DNA from: Butyrivibrio sp.
GTDB taxonomy: Bacteria; Bacillota; Clostridia; Lachnospirales; Lachnospiraceae
Reading direction: 5' to 3'
Assembly (NCBI RefSeq): GCF_017635265.1
Contig: NZ_JAGBLU010000114.1
Location: 1 to 37,121 of the forward strand
DNA: 37,121 nucleotides
Positions within the stretch are counted from its first letter, which is position 1, and the number at the start of each line of letters is the position of its first letter. Shown one piece after another: positions 7,650 through 16,122 of this stretch. The notes under the pieces are model-generated. The model worked only from the letters and a program-made list of their open reading frames with translations. It was not told the DNA's origin and made no database searches. A program made the translations under genes and the position numbers.

Positions 7650-8258
7650 CTATAATTCATCAAGCGGAGTCAGATCATTCAAATCTTCTTCATTCTTAGG
7701 AATCTCCTTGTATGGAATAATGCCTTTTGCCATATCCTCATACTGCCTTCTCTTCACATACTTCCACATCAGTACTCCAAGTAGAATTATCGCAATTTCC
7801 AGCCTGTCATAAAACGTGGAGCTGGAGATTCCCATATCGGTATAGATATCTATCTGTTTTTCCTTTTTACCATCAAAATAAAAGTAGCACCGACTTAAAA
7901 TTTCTTTGTAATTTGGTCCCAAAACTCTGAAATTACCAACCTCATCAAGGATCATTTCAACCTTTCCTCTGAACCATGGCTTCTTGATGATGTTATCGAT
8001 TAGCATATCCCGCTCTTTTTCAGTCTGGTCAATAGGTTTTGTCAGAACTTCAAAGAAAATGTCCCTGTCATTATGCTTATCCTGAGTGATTTCCTCCTCA
8101 GTCTGTGGTACCTGCGCATCTTTAGTGGCTTCATAATTCTTGTCACCAAAGTCTTCGCACAAAGGTTTACAAAGCTCAAAGACTTTACCCTCAGAAAATC
8201 CCTCTGCCCTACACATCTTTGCAACTTCAACGTAATCTTTAGATTTCCTCTTTGGCAT
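7650..8258 (-). CDS. Sigma region 4/ArpU-like hypothetical regulator
   Basis: This 202-aa protein is not firmly recognised. Its C-terminal half (a run starting YKEILSRCYFYF, then MGISSSTFYDRLEIAIILLG) looks like the sigma-70 region 4-type helix-turn-helix of phage ArpU-like transcription regulators. The N-terminal half is charged and contains an acidic linker. A GAGGG site precedes the ATG at 8258, preferred to the upstream in-frame codon. It is immediately upstream of the TCCGAA array and could be the protein that binds there; this is a guess from position. Confidence 0.5.
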   Translation of the reverse strand: MPKRKSKDYVEVAKMCRAEGFSEGKVFELCKPLCEDFGDKNYEATKDAQVPQTEEEITQDKHNDRDIFFEVLTKPIDQTEKERDMLIDNIIKKPWFRGKVEMILDEVGNFRVLGPNYKEILSRCYFYFDGKKEKQIDIYTDMGISSSTFYDRLEIAIILLGVLMWKYVKRRQYEDMAKGIIPYKEIPKNEEDLNDLTPLDEL

Positions 8259-8319
8259 GTGATCACCCTCTCTCATAAAAAACTAAGGAAGAAAAACATG
8301 TCCCCGTTTTTCTTCCCTG

Positions 8320-8718
8320 TCAATGGTTCTTCTTGAATAACCCTAATTTTTCATACCTTGCTTCCTCTTTTTTTACCTGCTCCAATTCCTTTTTTGTCAT
8401 CATTCCCGACATAAAGTCTATAACTCTTTCCTGCCTTTGCTCAGTAAATTTTTGGGCATACATCATAATTCTCGTCTGCGTTGGAGTAAGAGTCATTTTA
8501 GGAGAAGGCGTTATATCAAAAGCAAAAAAATCCCCAACAGTAATTCCAAAGCCCTTACATAATTTGTCAAGCGTTTCTATTTTGGGGCAGCTTTTTCGTT
8601 TAAAAATATCTGTAACAGTCGTCGTGGGAAGACCAGATACCTTAGCAAGATGGGTAGGGCTCCAATCACGTTCATCTAACAGCATCATTATCCTGCGCTG
8701 AACTTCCGCACCATTCAT
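8320..8718 (-). CDS. XRE-family regulator
   Basis: The 132-aa protein has a helix-turn-helix at its N-terminus (MLLDERDWSPTHLAKVSGL, then TTTVTDIFKRKSCPKIETL) and a C-terminal helical tail rich in Lys and Glu. AAAGGAGATGATTCC precedes the ATG at 8718. It is upstream of the ArpU-like gene by about 60 bp and probably in the same transcript. An inverted pair, GTCGTT (8771-8776) and AACGAC, flanks its upstream region. Confidence 0.75.
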   Translation of the reverse strand: MNGAEVQRRIMMLLDERDWSPTHLAKVSGLPTTTVTDIFKRKSCPKIETLDKLCKGFGITVGDFFAFDITPSPKMTLTPTQTRIMMYAQKFTEQRQERVIDFMSGMMTKKELEQVKKEEARYEKLGLFKKNH

Positions 8719-8836
8719 GGAATCATCTCCTTTCAAATGAAAGTGATCACTCCATTATTCTCTCAAAATAGTCGTTCCTAAATAATCAGCTGCGCCTTAC
8801 AATCCATCGTGTTGAAACGACTACCCTATAAATGTG

Positions 8837-8861
8837 AAAAGACCTCTTAAAGAGGCCTTTT
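8837..8861. terminator. Bidirectional terminator
   Basis: AAAAG-A-CCTCTT and AAGAGG-C-CTTTT form a compact stem with T-runs on both strands, just after the stop of the 4-TM membrane protein gene. Confidence 0.75.
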
Positions 8862-8881
8862 CTCGTTCATATATATCGTTC

Positions 8882-9271
8882 TTACTGCTGGTCCATCCTT
8901 CCAGAATCAGGATCATCATTTTTCTTCTTACCAGTAATCAGTGCCACAACAGCAAGTCCTGCATTTATAAGACACCATCCCGACCAGATTACCAGATCGG
9001 AATAGCTTCCATAGTTGGCAAAGCCAATGAGAGCAGCCAAGCCGAATATCACGATCAGGGCTATGCTTCCACCTTTGCCTGCGGACTTTCTGACAACTAT
9101 CGATACAATACCTCCGGCAATCATGGCAATTGCAACCAGGAATCCTGCAGAACCTGAGACTTCCCCATTCTCAGAGAGCGCATTTGAAACCCCTGCAGCG
9201 CATGACTGTAGCAAAACAATCAGGCTGAGCACAATCGACAATATCCCCGCTATCAATCTCCACATCTTCAT
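8882..9271 (-). CDS. Small membrane protein with four predicted TM segments
   Basis: The 129-aa product has four hydrophobic stretches (about residues 5-26, 42-61, 69-86, 95-112), a short loop of small residues, and a charged tail ending KKKNDDPDSGRMDQQ. I do not recognise a family. AGGAGG lies before the ATG. It is the last gene of a group with the exported duplicated-domain protein and the VanZ-like protein, suggesting a shared envelope role. Confidence 0.65.
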   Translation of the reverse strand: MKMWRLIAGILSIVLSLIVLLQSCAAGVSNALSENGEVSGSAGFLVAIAMIAGGIVSIVVRKSAGKGGSIALIVIFGLAALIGFANYGSYSDLVIWSGWCLINAGLAVVALITGKKKNDDPDSGRMDQQ

Positions 9272-9290
9272 TTCACAAACCTCCTGCTGG

Positions 9291-10247
9291 TCAAAACTTT
9301 ATAGTGATAACATCCGAGTCAAAGATCTCATCCCAGGACTTTTGGTCAAAGATATGGAAGTAGAGCTCGACATCGGTTATATCTGTAATTCCATTTTCCT
9401 CCAGACTTGAGCTGAAGAAGGTAACTGCGCTTATAGCTTTTTTACTGGCTACAACATCCTCAGACATTGATGTATCAACCATAAAACCATTAACAGATAC
9501 ATCTCTAACCTGGATAGTAATATCCTTGTCAGAATTGTTCTCGACGTACAGAATGACTCCTGGACCAAAGACAGAATTCTCGTCAGATAAGCCTTTCCCA
9601 ACGATCTTCACATCATTTGTATCCACAAGCACTTCGCCTGAATCGTCATAGTTCTGAACATAACCATCAGCGATAGATGTATCAATCTTTATCACATCGG
9701 TATCAACGATTTCATCCCATGTCTCTGAATCAAAAATATGGAAAATGAATTCCATAGTTGCGATCTGCTCAATACCGCATTCCTTAAGACCAGATGTCTG
9801 GAATGTCAGTCCATCATTGGACTTCTTGCCGGCAGCTACATCTGCAGACATCATGGTATCAACCATGTAGCCGTTTACATTGGCATTCCTTGCCTGCACT
9901 GTGATTCCCTTGGCGGAGTTATTCTCAATAAGAAGAGTAAGCTTTGTTCCTGCCCAGGAATCCTCCATGCCGGTTGCTGTAATCTTGATATCATTCTCAT
10001 CAAAGAGAACCTGCTCTTCTATTGTTGCTCCGGATGCTTCCTTTTTTACCTCTTCCGTAGTTTCCTCAGACTTTGCCTCTTCTGACTTGGCTTCATCAGT
10101 GCCATTGCCTTCAGAATCAGAAGACGTTGTCACACTTGATATCTTCTTGTCTCCATCAGAGCTGGAAGATGAGCCGCTTCCAATAGCCATAGACGCAAAA
10201 AGCACCAGACATAATACCACCGCTAACCATTTCATTTTGTTTCGCAT
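9291..10247 (-). CDS. Exported protein with two tandem Ig-like repeats
   Basis: The 318-aa protein starts with a signal-type segment (MKWLAVVLCLVLFASMAIG), followed by a Ser-rich stretch and a Glu/Lys-rich linker. Two homologous domains of about 105 residues follow. Both show the pattern VLxDxNDxKI, then ENNSxKxITVQxR, VNGxMVDTxMSxDVxAxKK, and finally FHIFDxxxWDEIxDxDVIxI. The domains look like beta-sandwich modules of the kind found in Clostridial cell-surface proteins. It overlaps the VanZ-like gene by 16 bp. The duplication is seen directly; the surface role is inferred. Confidence 0.7.
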   Translation of the reverse strand: MRNKMKWLAVVLCLVLFASMAIGSGSSSSSDGDKKISSVTTSSDSEGNGTDEAKSEEAKSEETTEEVKKEASGATIEEQVLFDENDIKITATGMEDSWAGTKLTLLIENNSAKGITVQARNANVNGYMVDTMMSADVAAGKKSNDGLTFQTSGLKECGIEQIATMEFIFHIFDSETWDEIVDTDVIKIDTSIADGYVQNYDDSGEVLVDTNDVKIVGKGLSDENSVFGPGVILYVENNSDKDITIQVRDVSVNGFMVDTSMSEDVVASKKAISAVTFFSSSLEENGITDITDVELYFHIFDQKSWDEIFDSDVITIKF

Positions 10248-10672
10248 ATATTCCTTGCCTCCTCATAATGTGTTTTTATAATAAGAGCAGCAAAAGCTTC
10301 CGCCAGCGCCTCGACCAAAATATCCAATAGATCAAAACACCCTGGGATTATTGGAAAAAGTTGAATAACTTCCATGACTGTGGAAAACAGAATGGCAATC
10401 ACGAAAGCCATTTTAAGTTTTGCTGCGTTATTACCAATAGCAAAATACAATGCAAAAACCAAAGCATATGCCCAAAGAACATCTAGCAGGTAATATCTGA
10501 CAAACTGCCATATTCCGCCATGTAGTGTTCCCCGTCCTGACAACACGGGCATTCCCCATAATGACCTGACTGCCTCAACAAAAATCACATCCGGTGATGT
10601 GAGACAATAGATGACTGCTCCCAAGAGGAGCGGAACGGTGATATTAGATACAAGAAATATTCTTCTCTTCAT
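10232..10672 (-). CDS. VanZ-like family membrane protein
   Basis: This 146-aa protein has about four TM segments. Its end, IPGCFDLLDILVEALAEAFAALI, matches the VanZ-like signature (G-x-FD-x-xD and a glycine/alanine-rich helix). VanZ relatives are linked to low-level lipoglycopeptide resistance or envelope homeostasis. AAGGCGATC precedes the ATG. It heads the three-gene envelope group. Confidence 0.72.
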   Translation of the reverse strand: MKRRIFLVSNITVPLLLGAVIYCLTSPDVIFVEAVRSLWGMPVLSGRGTLHGGIWQFVRYYLLDVLWAYALVFALYFAIGNNAAKLKMAFVIAILFSTVMEVIQLFPIIPGCFDLLDILVEALAEAFAALIIKTHYEEARNICETK

Positions 10673-10701
10673 GATCGCCTTCTACACAAAAACAGCATAT
10701 A

Positions 10702-10769
10702 AAAAACTCCCTGCCACAATGAGTCTTACAGAATATCGTAACTTTTAACTCATTATAGCAAGGAGTTTT
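10702..10769 (-). terminator. Terminator between HTH-like and VanZ-like genes
   Basis: ACTCCCTGC-CACAATGAG and CTCATTATAG-CAAGGAGT pair across a 25-nt loop. On the minus strand the stem is followed by TTTTTTATA. The loop side also contains TATAAT, so a promoter for the VanZ-like gene may overlap it. Confidence 0.65.
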
Positions 10770-10808
10770 CCTCTCCGTTGCCCCTGTAACGGTGGTAAAA
10801 TATTTGGC

Positions 10809-11270
10809 TTAATCCTGCACTCCGCTGGTACGTAGTGGTGCAAGTCCATGTTCTTTCAGCATTGTATTGACCTCGATTATACTGCCGGGCTTTTCATTGA
10901 ACGCTATCATCACAAGAGCGTCCCTTTCATACTTGGCATATAGCTCAGCCATTCCATATTTCTTCAAAGCCCTCTGAGTTTCCTGAAGGGTGAAGTCTGC
11001 TGCATAGCAGATCCTCAGTATAACATCCCTCTGTTTGGTGTGCTTTTCGCCGGACAGCAGCTTATACCCATACCTTTCAGGGACATCCGCCTTAAGGAAT
11101 ACTGTCTGCTGCGTAATACCTTTCTCCGACAGCTTTCCCTTTACATATGATGAAAAGGAATTTGAATCAGACAGCATACTGTCCTTATTATTCTGGACAT
11201 AGGAATCATAATCTGATAAGTGTGTTTTCCCTAAAACCTTCTCCAATTCGTTCGTGTCTTTTTCCTGCAT
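10809..11270 (-). CDS. Predicted HTH-like partner of the Ser/Thr kinase
   Basis: The 153-aa product (from MQEKDTNELEK) contains a segment resembling a degenerate XRE helix-turn-helix (VKGKLSEKGITQQTVFLKADVPERYGYKLLSGEK), followed by a helical region. It is divergent from a membrane Ser/Thr kinase gene and shares its short promoter region, a pairing common in Lachnospiraceae, where the soluble protein may be substrate or regulator. GGAGGTGCGT precedes the ATG at 11270, preferred over the TTG at 11282. The exact function is unknown. Confidence 0.55.
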   Translation of the reverse strand: MQEKDTNELEKVLGKTHLSDYDSYVQNNKDSMLSDSNSFSSYVKGKLSEKGITQQTVFLKADVPERYGYKLLSGEKHTKQRDVILRICYAADFTLQETQRALKKYGMAELYAKYERDALVMIAFNEKPGSIIEVNTMLKEHGLAPLRTSGVQD

Positions 11271-11331
11271 ACGCACCTCCAAACCGTGTTAAAATAAATT
11301 ATATCAAGTTTTCAAGAAAGGGGATGTAATC

Positions 11332-12417
11332 GTGGATTTATCTCAGCGCCTGTCAATTTCATATTACAAGACAATCGCAACGATTAATGAGCCCCATAAA
11401 ATATACTTGGTCCAGCACCAGGAAACCGGTAAGTTCTATGTTAAAAAAATCCTTGATGTCTACTCGATTGAAGTATATATGTATCTCAAATCCAATCCCA
11501 TCACAGGCATCCCTCGTATCATCGATTTCTGTGAAGAGGATAATACCCTTACTCTGATAGAGGAGTATGTTTCAGGAACCACTCTTAAGGAAAAGATCGA
11601 GTCCGGAAAGCTCACCGCTGATCAGATTGGGAACTATATGATCAATCTGTGTGAGATACTTGAAAGGCTTCATTCACATACTCCTGCTCTTATACACAGG
11701 GACATCAAACCTTCAAATATCATCATAAGCAGCTATGACAACGTAATGCTCCTTGATTTCAATGCCGCCAAATGTAGTTCCGGCGATATTAATCATGGTG
11801 CTGATACTGTACTTCTTGGTACTCAGGGCTATGCAGCTCCCGAGCAGTACGGCTTTGGTGAATCATCACCGCAAACCGATATCTATTCTCTTGGCATTAT
11901 CATAAGAGAAGCATCCGCTTCACTTATGATAAAAACACATAAATTCGATTCCATCATCAGCAAGTGTACCCAGATGGATCCTTCAAGACGTTACCACTCA
12001 GCAAAAGAGCTAAAAGTCGCGCTCATGAGACTCATGGGAAAAGATCTTGCTCCTGAGGCAGAACAGGTCTCAATAACTTCATATTTACCACCCGGCTTTA
12101 GAACAATGACACCAGGTAAGATGATTGTTGCCATCCCGGTTTATATTCTTATCTTCTCCCTATGCTTCACGCTCGAAGTTAAGGATACTTCAGGTGCTGC
12201 TCTGTGGCTTGAACGGATAGCTCTGCTGATCATCTTTCTTGGAGATATCTTTATCGGATATAATTACCTCGGAATACAACGGATATTCCCGCCATGCCGA
12301 AGCAGTAACAGGCTTGTCCGTACCATTGGTACCGCCGCTCTAATAGCCATATATTCCGTAGTGATGTTTTTCCTTCTGATGTTATTGGAAATCATCATCT
12401 TCCATGCCGGTACTTGA
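11332..12417 (+). CDS. Membrane-anchored Ser/Thr protein kinase
   Basis: This 361-aa protein is one of the few plus-strand genes. The kinase domain (about 10-235) keeps the invariant lysine near 38-39, HRDIKPSN at 122-129, a DFN in place of DFG at 142-144 and APEQ at 169-172. Three TM segments follow (about 262-282, 295-312, 332-355), so the kinase is cytoplasmic with a C-terminal membrane anchor rather than the usual extracellular PASTA domains. The start is GTG with AAAGGGGATG upstream. It probably signals to the divergent HTH-like protein. Confidence 0.85.
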   Translation: MDLSQRLSISYYKTIATINEPHKIYLVQHQETGKFYVKKILDVYSIEVYMYLKSNPITGIPRIIDFCEEDNTLTLIEEYVSGTTLKEKIESGKLTADQIGNYMINLCEILERLHSHTPALIHRDIKPSNIIISSYDNVMLLDFNAAKCSSGDINHGADTVLLGTQGYAAPEQYGFGESSPQTDIYSLGIIIREASASLMIKTHKFDSIISKCTQMDPSRRYHSAKELKVALMRLMGKDLAPEAEQVSITSYLPPGFRTMTPGKMIVAIPVYILIFSLCFTLEVKDTSGAALWLERIALLIIFLGDIFIGYNYLGIQRIFPPCRSSNRLVRTIGTAALIAIYSVVMFFLLMLLEIIIFHAGT

Positions 12418-12439
12418 AATATAACATAAACCGCTAAAG

Positions 12440-12470
12440 AAAGTTGCCACCGCTACAGTGGCAACTTTTT
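12440..12470 (+). terminator. Terminator of the kinase gene
   Basis: AAGTTGCCAC-CGCTACA-GTGGCAACTT followed by TTT on the plus strand, just after the kinase stop. Confidence 0.85.
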
Positions 12471-12493
12471 GCTGTACTCCCGACGGCGCACAA

Positions 12494-12529
12494 CAAAAAG
12501 GACGATACTTCTATAAGTATCGCCCTTTA
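12494..12529 (-). terminator. Terminator of the hicB gene
   Basis: Minus-strand AAAGGGCGATACTT and AAGTATCGTCCTTT form a stem with a short loop and a T-run, just after the HicB stop. Confidence 0.85.
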
Positions 12530-12547
12530 AGCTATTTCAGTTGCATA

Positions 12548-12895
12548 TTATCCCTCGAGAATTCCAAGTTCATCATCTATAGCCCTCGATACAAATTGAT
12601 TTATCGTAATACCCTCATTTGCGGCATATAAGGCTATCTTTTTGTGCTGCTCAGGTTTGATACGCACATTGAAAGAGCCCTTAAACTCTCTTTCAGGTTC
12701 TTTTCCTACTTGTTTACAATAATAAAGGTAATTATCTATACAATCGTGCATTGCCTGGGTAAGCTCTTTTACTGATTCTCCGTGAAAGTTCAAGGAGTCA
12801 TTGATGCCAAGTACATGACCAATGAAAATCTGATCTTCCTGGTCAAACTCTACTTTTGCATGATACCCATTGTATTCCATCAGTGAACTAATCAT
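12548..12895 (-). CDS. hicB: HicB-family antitoxin-like protein, orphan
   Basis: The 115-aa protein has the HicB fold: an N-terminal partial RNase H-like domain (YHAKVEFDQEDQIFIGHVLG) and a C-terminal ribbon-helix-helix (FNVRIKPEQHKKIALYAANE, then GITINQFVSRAID). HicB normally neutralises the HicA mRNA interferase, but no hicA is present beside it. It sits 20 bp after the SEC-C gene and probably shares its transcript. AGGTGAGATAGA precedes the ATG. Confidence 0.78.
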   Translation of the reverse strand: MISSLMEYNGYHAKVEFDQEDQIFIGHVLGINDSLNFHGESVKELTQAMHDCIDNYLYYCKQVGKEPEREFKGSFNVRIKPEQHKKIALYAANEGITINQFVSRAIDDELGILEG

Positions 12896-12914
12896 TCTAT
12901 CTCACCTACTTCAT

Positions 12915-14888
12915 TTACGCTTTTCTGCCACAGCACTTTTTGAATTTCTTCCCGCTCCCGCATGGACATGGGTCATTTGGATAAACCTTCTTTGTCATTG
13001 GGACAACATTCCCTCCCATGCCTTGTGGGAATACTGCTGATTGAAGCTTCGTGGCATCTGATTCGGTATCTACCTTGAAGCCCATCTTCTCCATCTCATT
13101 TTTTCCGGCATTTAAAAAGTTTGCTGCCTCAGTGCTCATTGGTACAATCGTTGGGAACTCCTTTATGTCCGGAGGGAAAAGATGCGCCATCTCTTCTGGA
13201 GTATGTCCTCTGAAGCAAAACATTCGTGTATTGTTATGTACTGCTATTATGAGCTTAGAGAATGTCTCAACATCCTTTTCCGATCTGAGGGACAACCCAT
13301 GCTCTTTTAGAATATCAACATAATCCGATATACTGTCATTCATGGGAAATATCTTGGCTGCCATATGGCACATTTCTGCTGAGATATCTTCGTCCCATCC
13401 AAGTCCGCGGGTATAGTATTCATAAAGCTTTTTGTAGGCGGGATCATCAGCCGGATAATACTCCTTCATAAATGCTTCAATGTTATCTTCTGATGGTATG
13501 TAATACCCTACATCTCTCATCCCTTTTTCTATATTTTTATATAGATCATTTTTCACAACTTCTTTGGCTATCACCTTGTCGCCATGAAGCACACAGGGCA
13601 GATACTCCGAGGGTATTTCATCAAAAAGAGGCTTAAGCGCATCTATTCCGATATCCATTCCATCTTTTTGCTTAAAAATCCTGTACAGCTGTTTAAGGGG
13701 AATAACTACATGTATGAACCGTGCATAACTCAGGCATTTATACAGCCATCTTGCCTGTTTCCGAATTTTCCGATAATCACCCTGACTAATAGTTTCATAC
13801 GCATGTGCAATTCCGACCGTCACACCTACATAGCCATCTTCATAAGCTATATAGTAATTACGATCATAAATATTCTCATATTTATCCCAATCCTCATCAG
13901 TGCAGAAAACACCCTGCTTTTTGATAACATCCTCAAAGGTGTCCAATTCCTCTTCGGTCGTCCAAAATAATTGCTTTTTCATGGTTTCCGGCAGTAAAAG
14001 TTTTTCTGCCAGCTCTTTTGCAAGCTTCTTCCTGTTTTTTTCAGTGGTCTGATAATGAATATCTTTAGCAACATCCATCAGATCTTCAAGAGAATAGGTT
14101 GCCAAAAAAGCTGAAAGAGAGGTATGCCGTGGAGTTTCTTCAGATTCTGAGAGATCTGCGCCATCATTCCTTCTGTTAGTTATACTATTAAGTGTGTCAG
14201 CGATATATCCCCTGTCTGCTGCACTTCCATTGTCATACAGCATCTGGATTTTATCTGCCATCTCCTGTAAATAGCTATTCACTGATGGTTCTACATGAGA
14301 TTTCCCGCTGACAGGATTTCTGCTGTATACAATACCTTTCCCTGACTGTATTCTTGATGCTGTCTGTGTGTGCCCAGCAAAAGAGTTTTCTCCTTCAACA
14401 AGATAGTAGCTTTTGCCAAGTTCCTCATTTATTGCATACGCATCCGTAAAGAAAGGATCATTCTCCATTGACACTTCCTTTACTATTATGGGAGACTGTA
14501 CCTCTCTTCCTTTGCCAGCACCAGGGTTGCTTACTGTTGCCTTCACTACAAGCTTTTCTATTTCCAGACGGTATTCTGGAATCTGCTCCATGTCCAGTAT
14601 CCTGAAAGTGAACCACTTTTCCTTGTCAAGGTAATCATTCACAAAGGTCTCTGCAGCATCATATGCTGAATAATAAAAATCTGCCGGAAGGCGATTCCCC
14701 TCCCTGTATTCAGCAAGTCGTTCTTTCTTTGTATAAAACTCGAACTCAAATGTTTCAAGAAGAGGTATTTCGAGCACCTCCTCCAATATCACTGCCATCT
14801 GTGAGAATGTAATGCCTGAGGGTATGAGTATTCTTCTCCAGATTGGTGGTTTACTGTTTTTCCTTATGGCTTTTATCTGATAAAACAT
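12915..14888 (-). CDS. Plasmid pRiA4b ORF-3-like protein with SEC-C motif
   Basis: The 657-aa protein begins with a domain like the pRiA4b ORF-3 family (MFYQIKAIRKNSKPPIWRRI, then VLEIPLLETFEFEF). It ends with a SEC-C zinc-binding motif (CPCGSGKKFKKCC). The middle is alpha-helical, with no family that I recognise. Such fusions occur on plasmids and integrative elements and are of unknown function; SEC-C motifs bind zinc and often mediate contact with the translation or secretion machinery. The gene diverges from the zinc-ribbon gene. Confidence 0.72.
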   Translation of the reverse strand: MFYQIKAIRKNSKPPIWRRILIPSGITFSQMAVILEEVLEIPLLETFEFEFYTKKERLAEYREGNRLPADFYYSAYDAAETFVNDYLDKEKWFTFRILDMEQIPEYRLEIEKLVVKATVSNPGAGKGREVQSPIIVKEVSMENDPFFTDAYAINEELGKSYYLVEGENSFAGHTQTASRIQSGKGIVYSRNPVSGKSHVEPSVNSYLQEMADKIQMLYDNGSAADRGYIADTLNSITNRRNDGADLSESEETPRHTSLSAFLATYSLEDLMDVAKDIHYQTTEKNRKKLAKELAEKLLLPETMKKQLFWTTEEELDTFEDVIKKQGVFCTDEDWDKYENIYDRNYYIAYEDGYVGVTVGIAHAYETISQGDYRKIRKQARWLYKCLSYARFIHVVIPLKQLYRIFKQKDGMDIGIDALKPLFDEIPSEYLPCVLHGDKVIAKEVVKNDLYKNIEKGMRDVGYYIPSEDNIEAFMKEYYPADDPAYKKLYEYYTRGLGWDEDISAEMCHMAAKIFPMNDSISDYVDILKEHGLSLRSEKDVETFSKLIIAVHNNTRMFCFRGHTPEEMAHLFPPDIKEFPTIVPMSTEAANFLNAGKNEMEKMGFKVDTESDATKLQSAVFPQGMGGNVVPMTKKVYPNDPCPCGSGKKFKKCCGRKA

Positions 14889-14983
14889 GAGTAATCCCCT
14901 TATATAATGCTTTGACTACAACTATTATGGCATTGTATGCGGGGATAATGTCAATCTTTTTCCTGAACTCATCCTTGCTAATC

Positions 14984-15027
14984 TCAACCACGAGTTAATA
15001 GAAATCCATATTGATCTACAGTAAAAT
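14984..15027 (+). promoter_or_regulatory. Shared-box promoter 2 (zinc-ribbon gene)
   Basis: TCAACCACGAGTTAAT (14984-14999) is followed after 22 bp by TAAAAT (15022-15027). TAGAAA occupies the -35 position. This is the only plus-strand copy of the module, and it precedes a plus-strand gene. Confidence 0.85.
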
Positions 15028-15080
15028 GATATTGAGTTGTGTACCTGATAACTACCAATGACAATATCACAGGGATAAAT

Positions 15081-15398
15081 ATGGAGAAATCAAATCGATA
15101 CAGGGTAAATCCCACTTGTCCTTTCTGTAAAGAGGAGCATGAATGCTGGGACATTACTCTATCTGACGAGGAACAGAAATTACTTGATTCATATTACGAG
15201 TCCACAAAAGGACGCAGGGCGCAATATTCAGGTTTAGCCAATATGCTAAAGGACATTGAAGAAAAACCGCTAATCGTGACACGTACCTTGCGATGCGGGA
15301 TATGTCATAATAGCTTTACTGCTAATGTTGTTGTTTTTAAAGAGGATACGCTTTCCAAGTTCAGCCCCGTTAATCCTAAATACCATCAGACTAATTGA
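15081..15398 (+). CDS. Two-CxxC zinc-ribbon protein
   Basis: The 105-aa protein has CPFC near residue 13 and CGIC near residue 73, the two knuckles of a zinc ribbon separated by a helical linker. I do not recognise a named family. The ATG at 15081 (MEKSNRY) is chosen because AGGGAT lies just before it; an upstream in-frame ATG at 15039 has no ribosome site. It is driven by a copy of the shared-box promoter and converges with the phosphoesterase gene, overlapping it by 8 bp at the 3' ends. Confidence 0.65.
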   Translation: MEKSNRYRVNPTCPFCKEEHECWDITLSDEEQKLLDSYYESTKGRRAQYSGLANMLKDIEEKPLIVTRTLRCGICHNSFTANVVVFKEDTLSKFSPVNPKYHQTN

Positions 15399-16101
15399 GT
15401 TCCTTCGCTTCTTCAAAAGTTCTCTTCACAGTATCAACTATATACAGTTTCTGATTACCATAAGCAGATCCATCGGAATAAGTGGAGAATAGATCCAGAG
15501 ACAGAACACCACCAAAGTCAAGTGGCTCCTCCACCGGAGTATGCCCAACTACCTGGTAAAAAATATCATCCCTGAACATCCTATAAAAATCGGATTGCGG
15601 ACGAGCCCAAATTGGAGAACTATTTCTCCAAAGCTGATTTTTCCCCATGCGGTTTACATTGGCAAGAATGCTTTCGACATCCTTAATATGATAACCACAA
15701 GCGTGAAGTACAAATGACTCAGTCAGACCAGCATGACTAAAAAGAGTATCATCAATCCTGTGAACAAACTTATACCTGTCTTCTACAACTTGCTCCAGCT
15801 TTGTTATACCCTCAATTACCGTCTCCCTTGCTTGTATTGAGAAGCCGGATTCCATTGCATCCCACAAATATGAAACGTCGTGGTTCCCATAGCACCACAG
15901 AGAGTTCTCATGATCCCCGCCAAACTCAACTGCCCGATCCAATGTTTCCTTATAGGCATCAAGGTCGTTTCCTTTCCCCCAGTCATCTACAAGATCTCCG
16001 AGGATTACTATTGTGTCAAAAGAACTCTTATCTACTTTTTCTGCTTTATCAAAGATCCAGGGCTTTAGATGCACATCTGGAATCACTAATACTCTGCTCA
16101 A
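15391..16101 (-). CDS. Calcineurin-like metallophosphoesterase
   Basis: This 236-aa protein has all the motifs of a two-metal phosphoesterase: DVHLK (D9, H11), GDLVDD (35-40), GNHD (72-75), a FSHAG segment and a final GHTPV. The GDxVDD and SHAG wording is closer to PPP-type phosphatases than to nuclease-type enzymes. Start is TTG with AAGGAGCACG upstream. It lies 21 bp after the unknown 550-aa gene and is controlled by shared-box promoter 3. One of three phosphoesterases in this regulon, it could remove 2',3'-cyclic or terminal phosphates from broken RNA. That substrate is a guess. Confidence 0.8.
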   Translation of the reverse strand: MSRVLVIPDVHLKPWIFDKAEKVDKSSFDTIVILGDLVDDWGKGNDLDAYKETLDRAVEFGGDHENSLWCYGNHDVSYLWDAMESGFSIQARETVIEGITKLEQVVEDRYKFVHRIDDTLFSHAGLTESFVLHACGYHIKDVESILANVNRMGKNQLWRNSSPIWARPQSDFYRMFRDDIFYQVVGHTPVEEPLDFGGVLSLDLFSTYSDGSAYGNQKLYIVDTVKRTFEEAKELN

Positions 16102-16122
16102 AATGCGTGCTCCTTAATTCCT

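Noticed and set aside
8750-8830. Another shared-box copy at CCATCGTGTTGAAACG
   Set aside because: It matches only about half of the box and has no -10 at 22-bp spacing.
12548-12895. A complete hicAB toxin-antitoxin pair
   Set aside because: No HicA-like ORF lies on either side of hicB.
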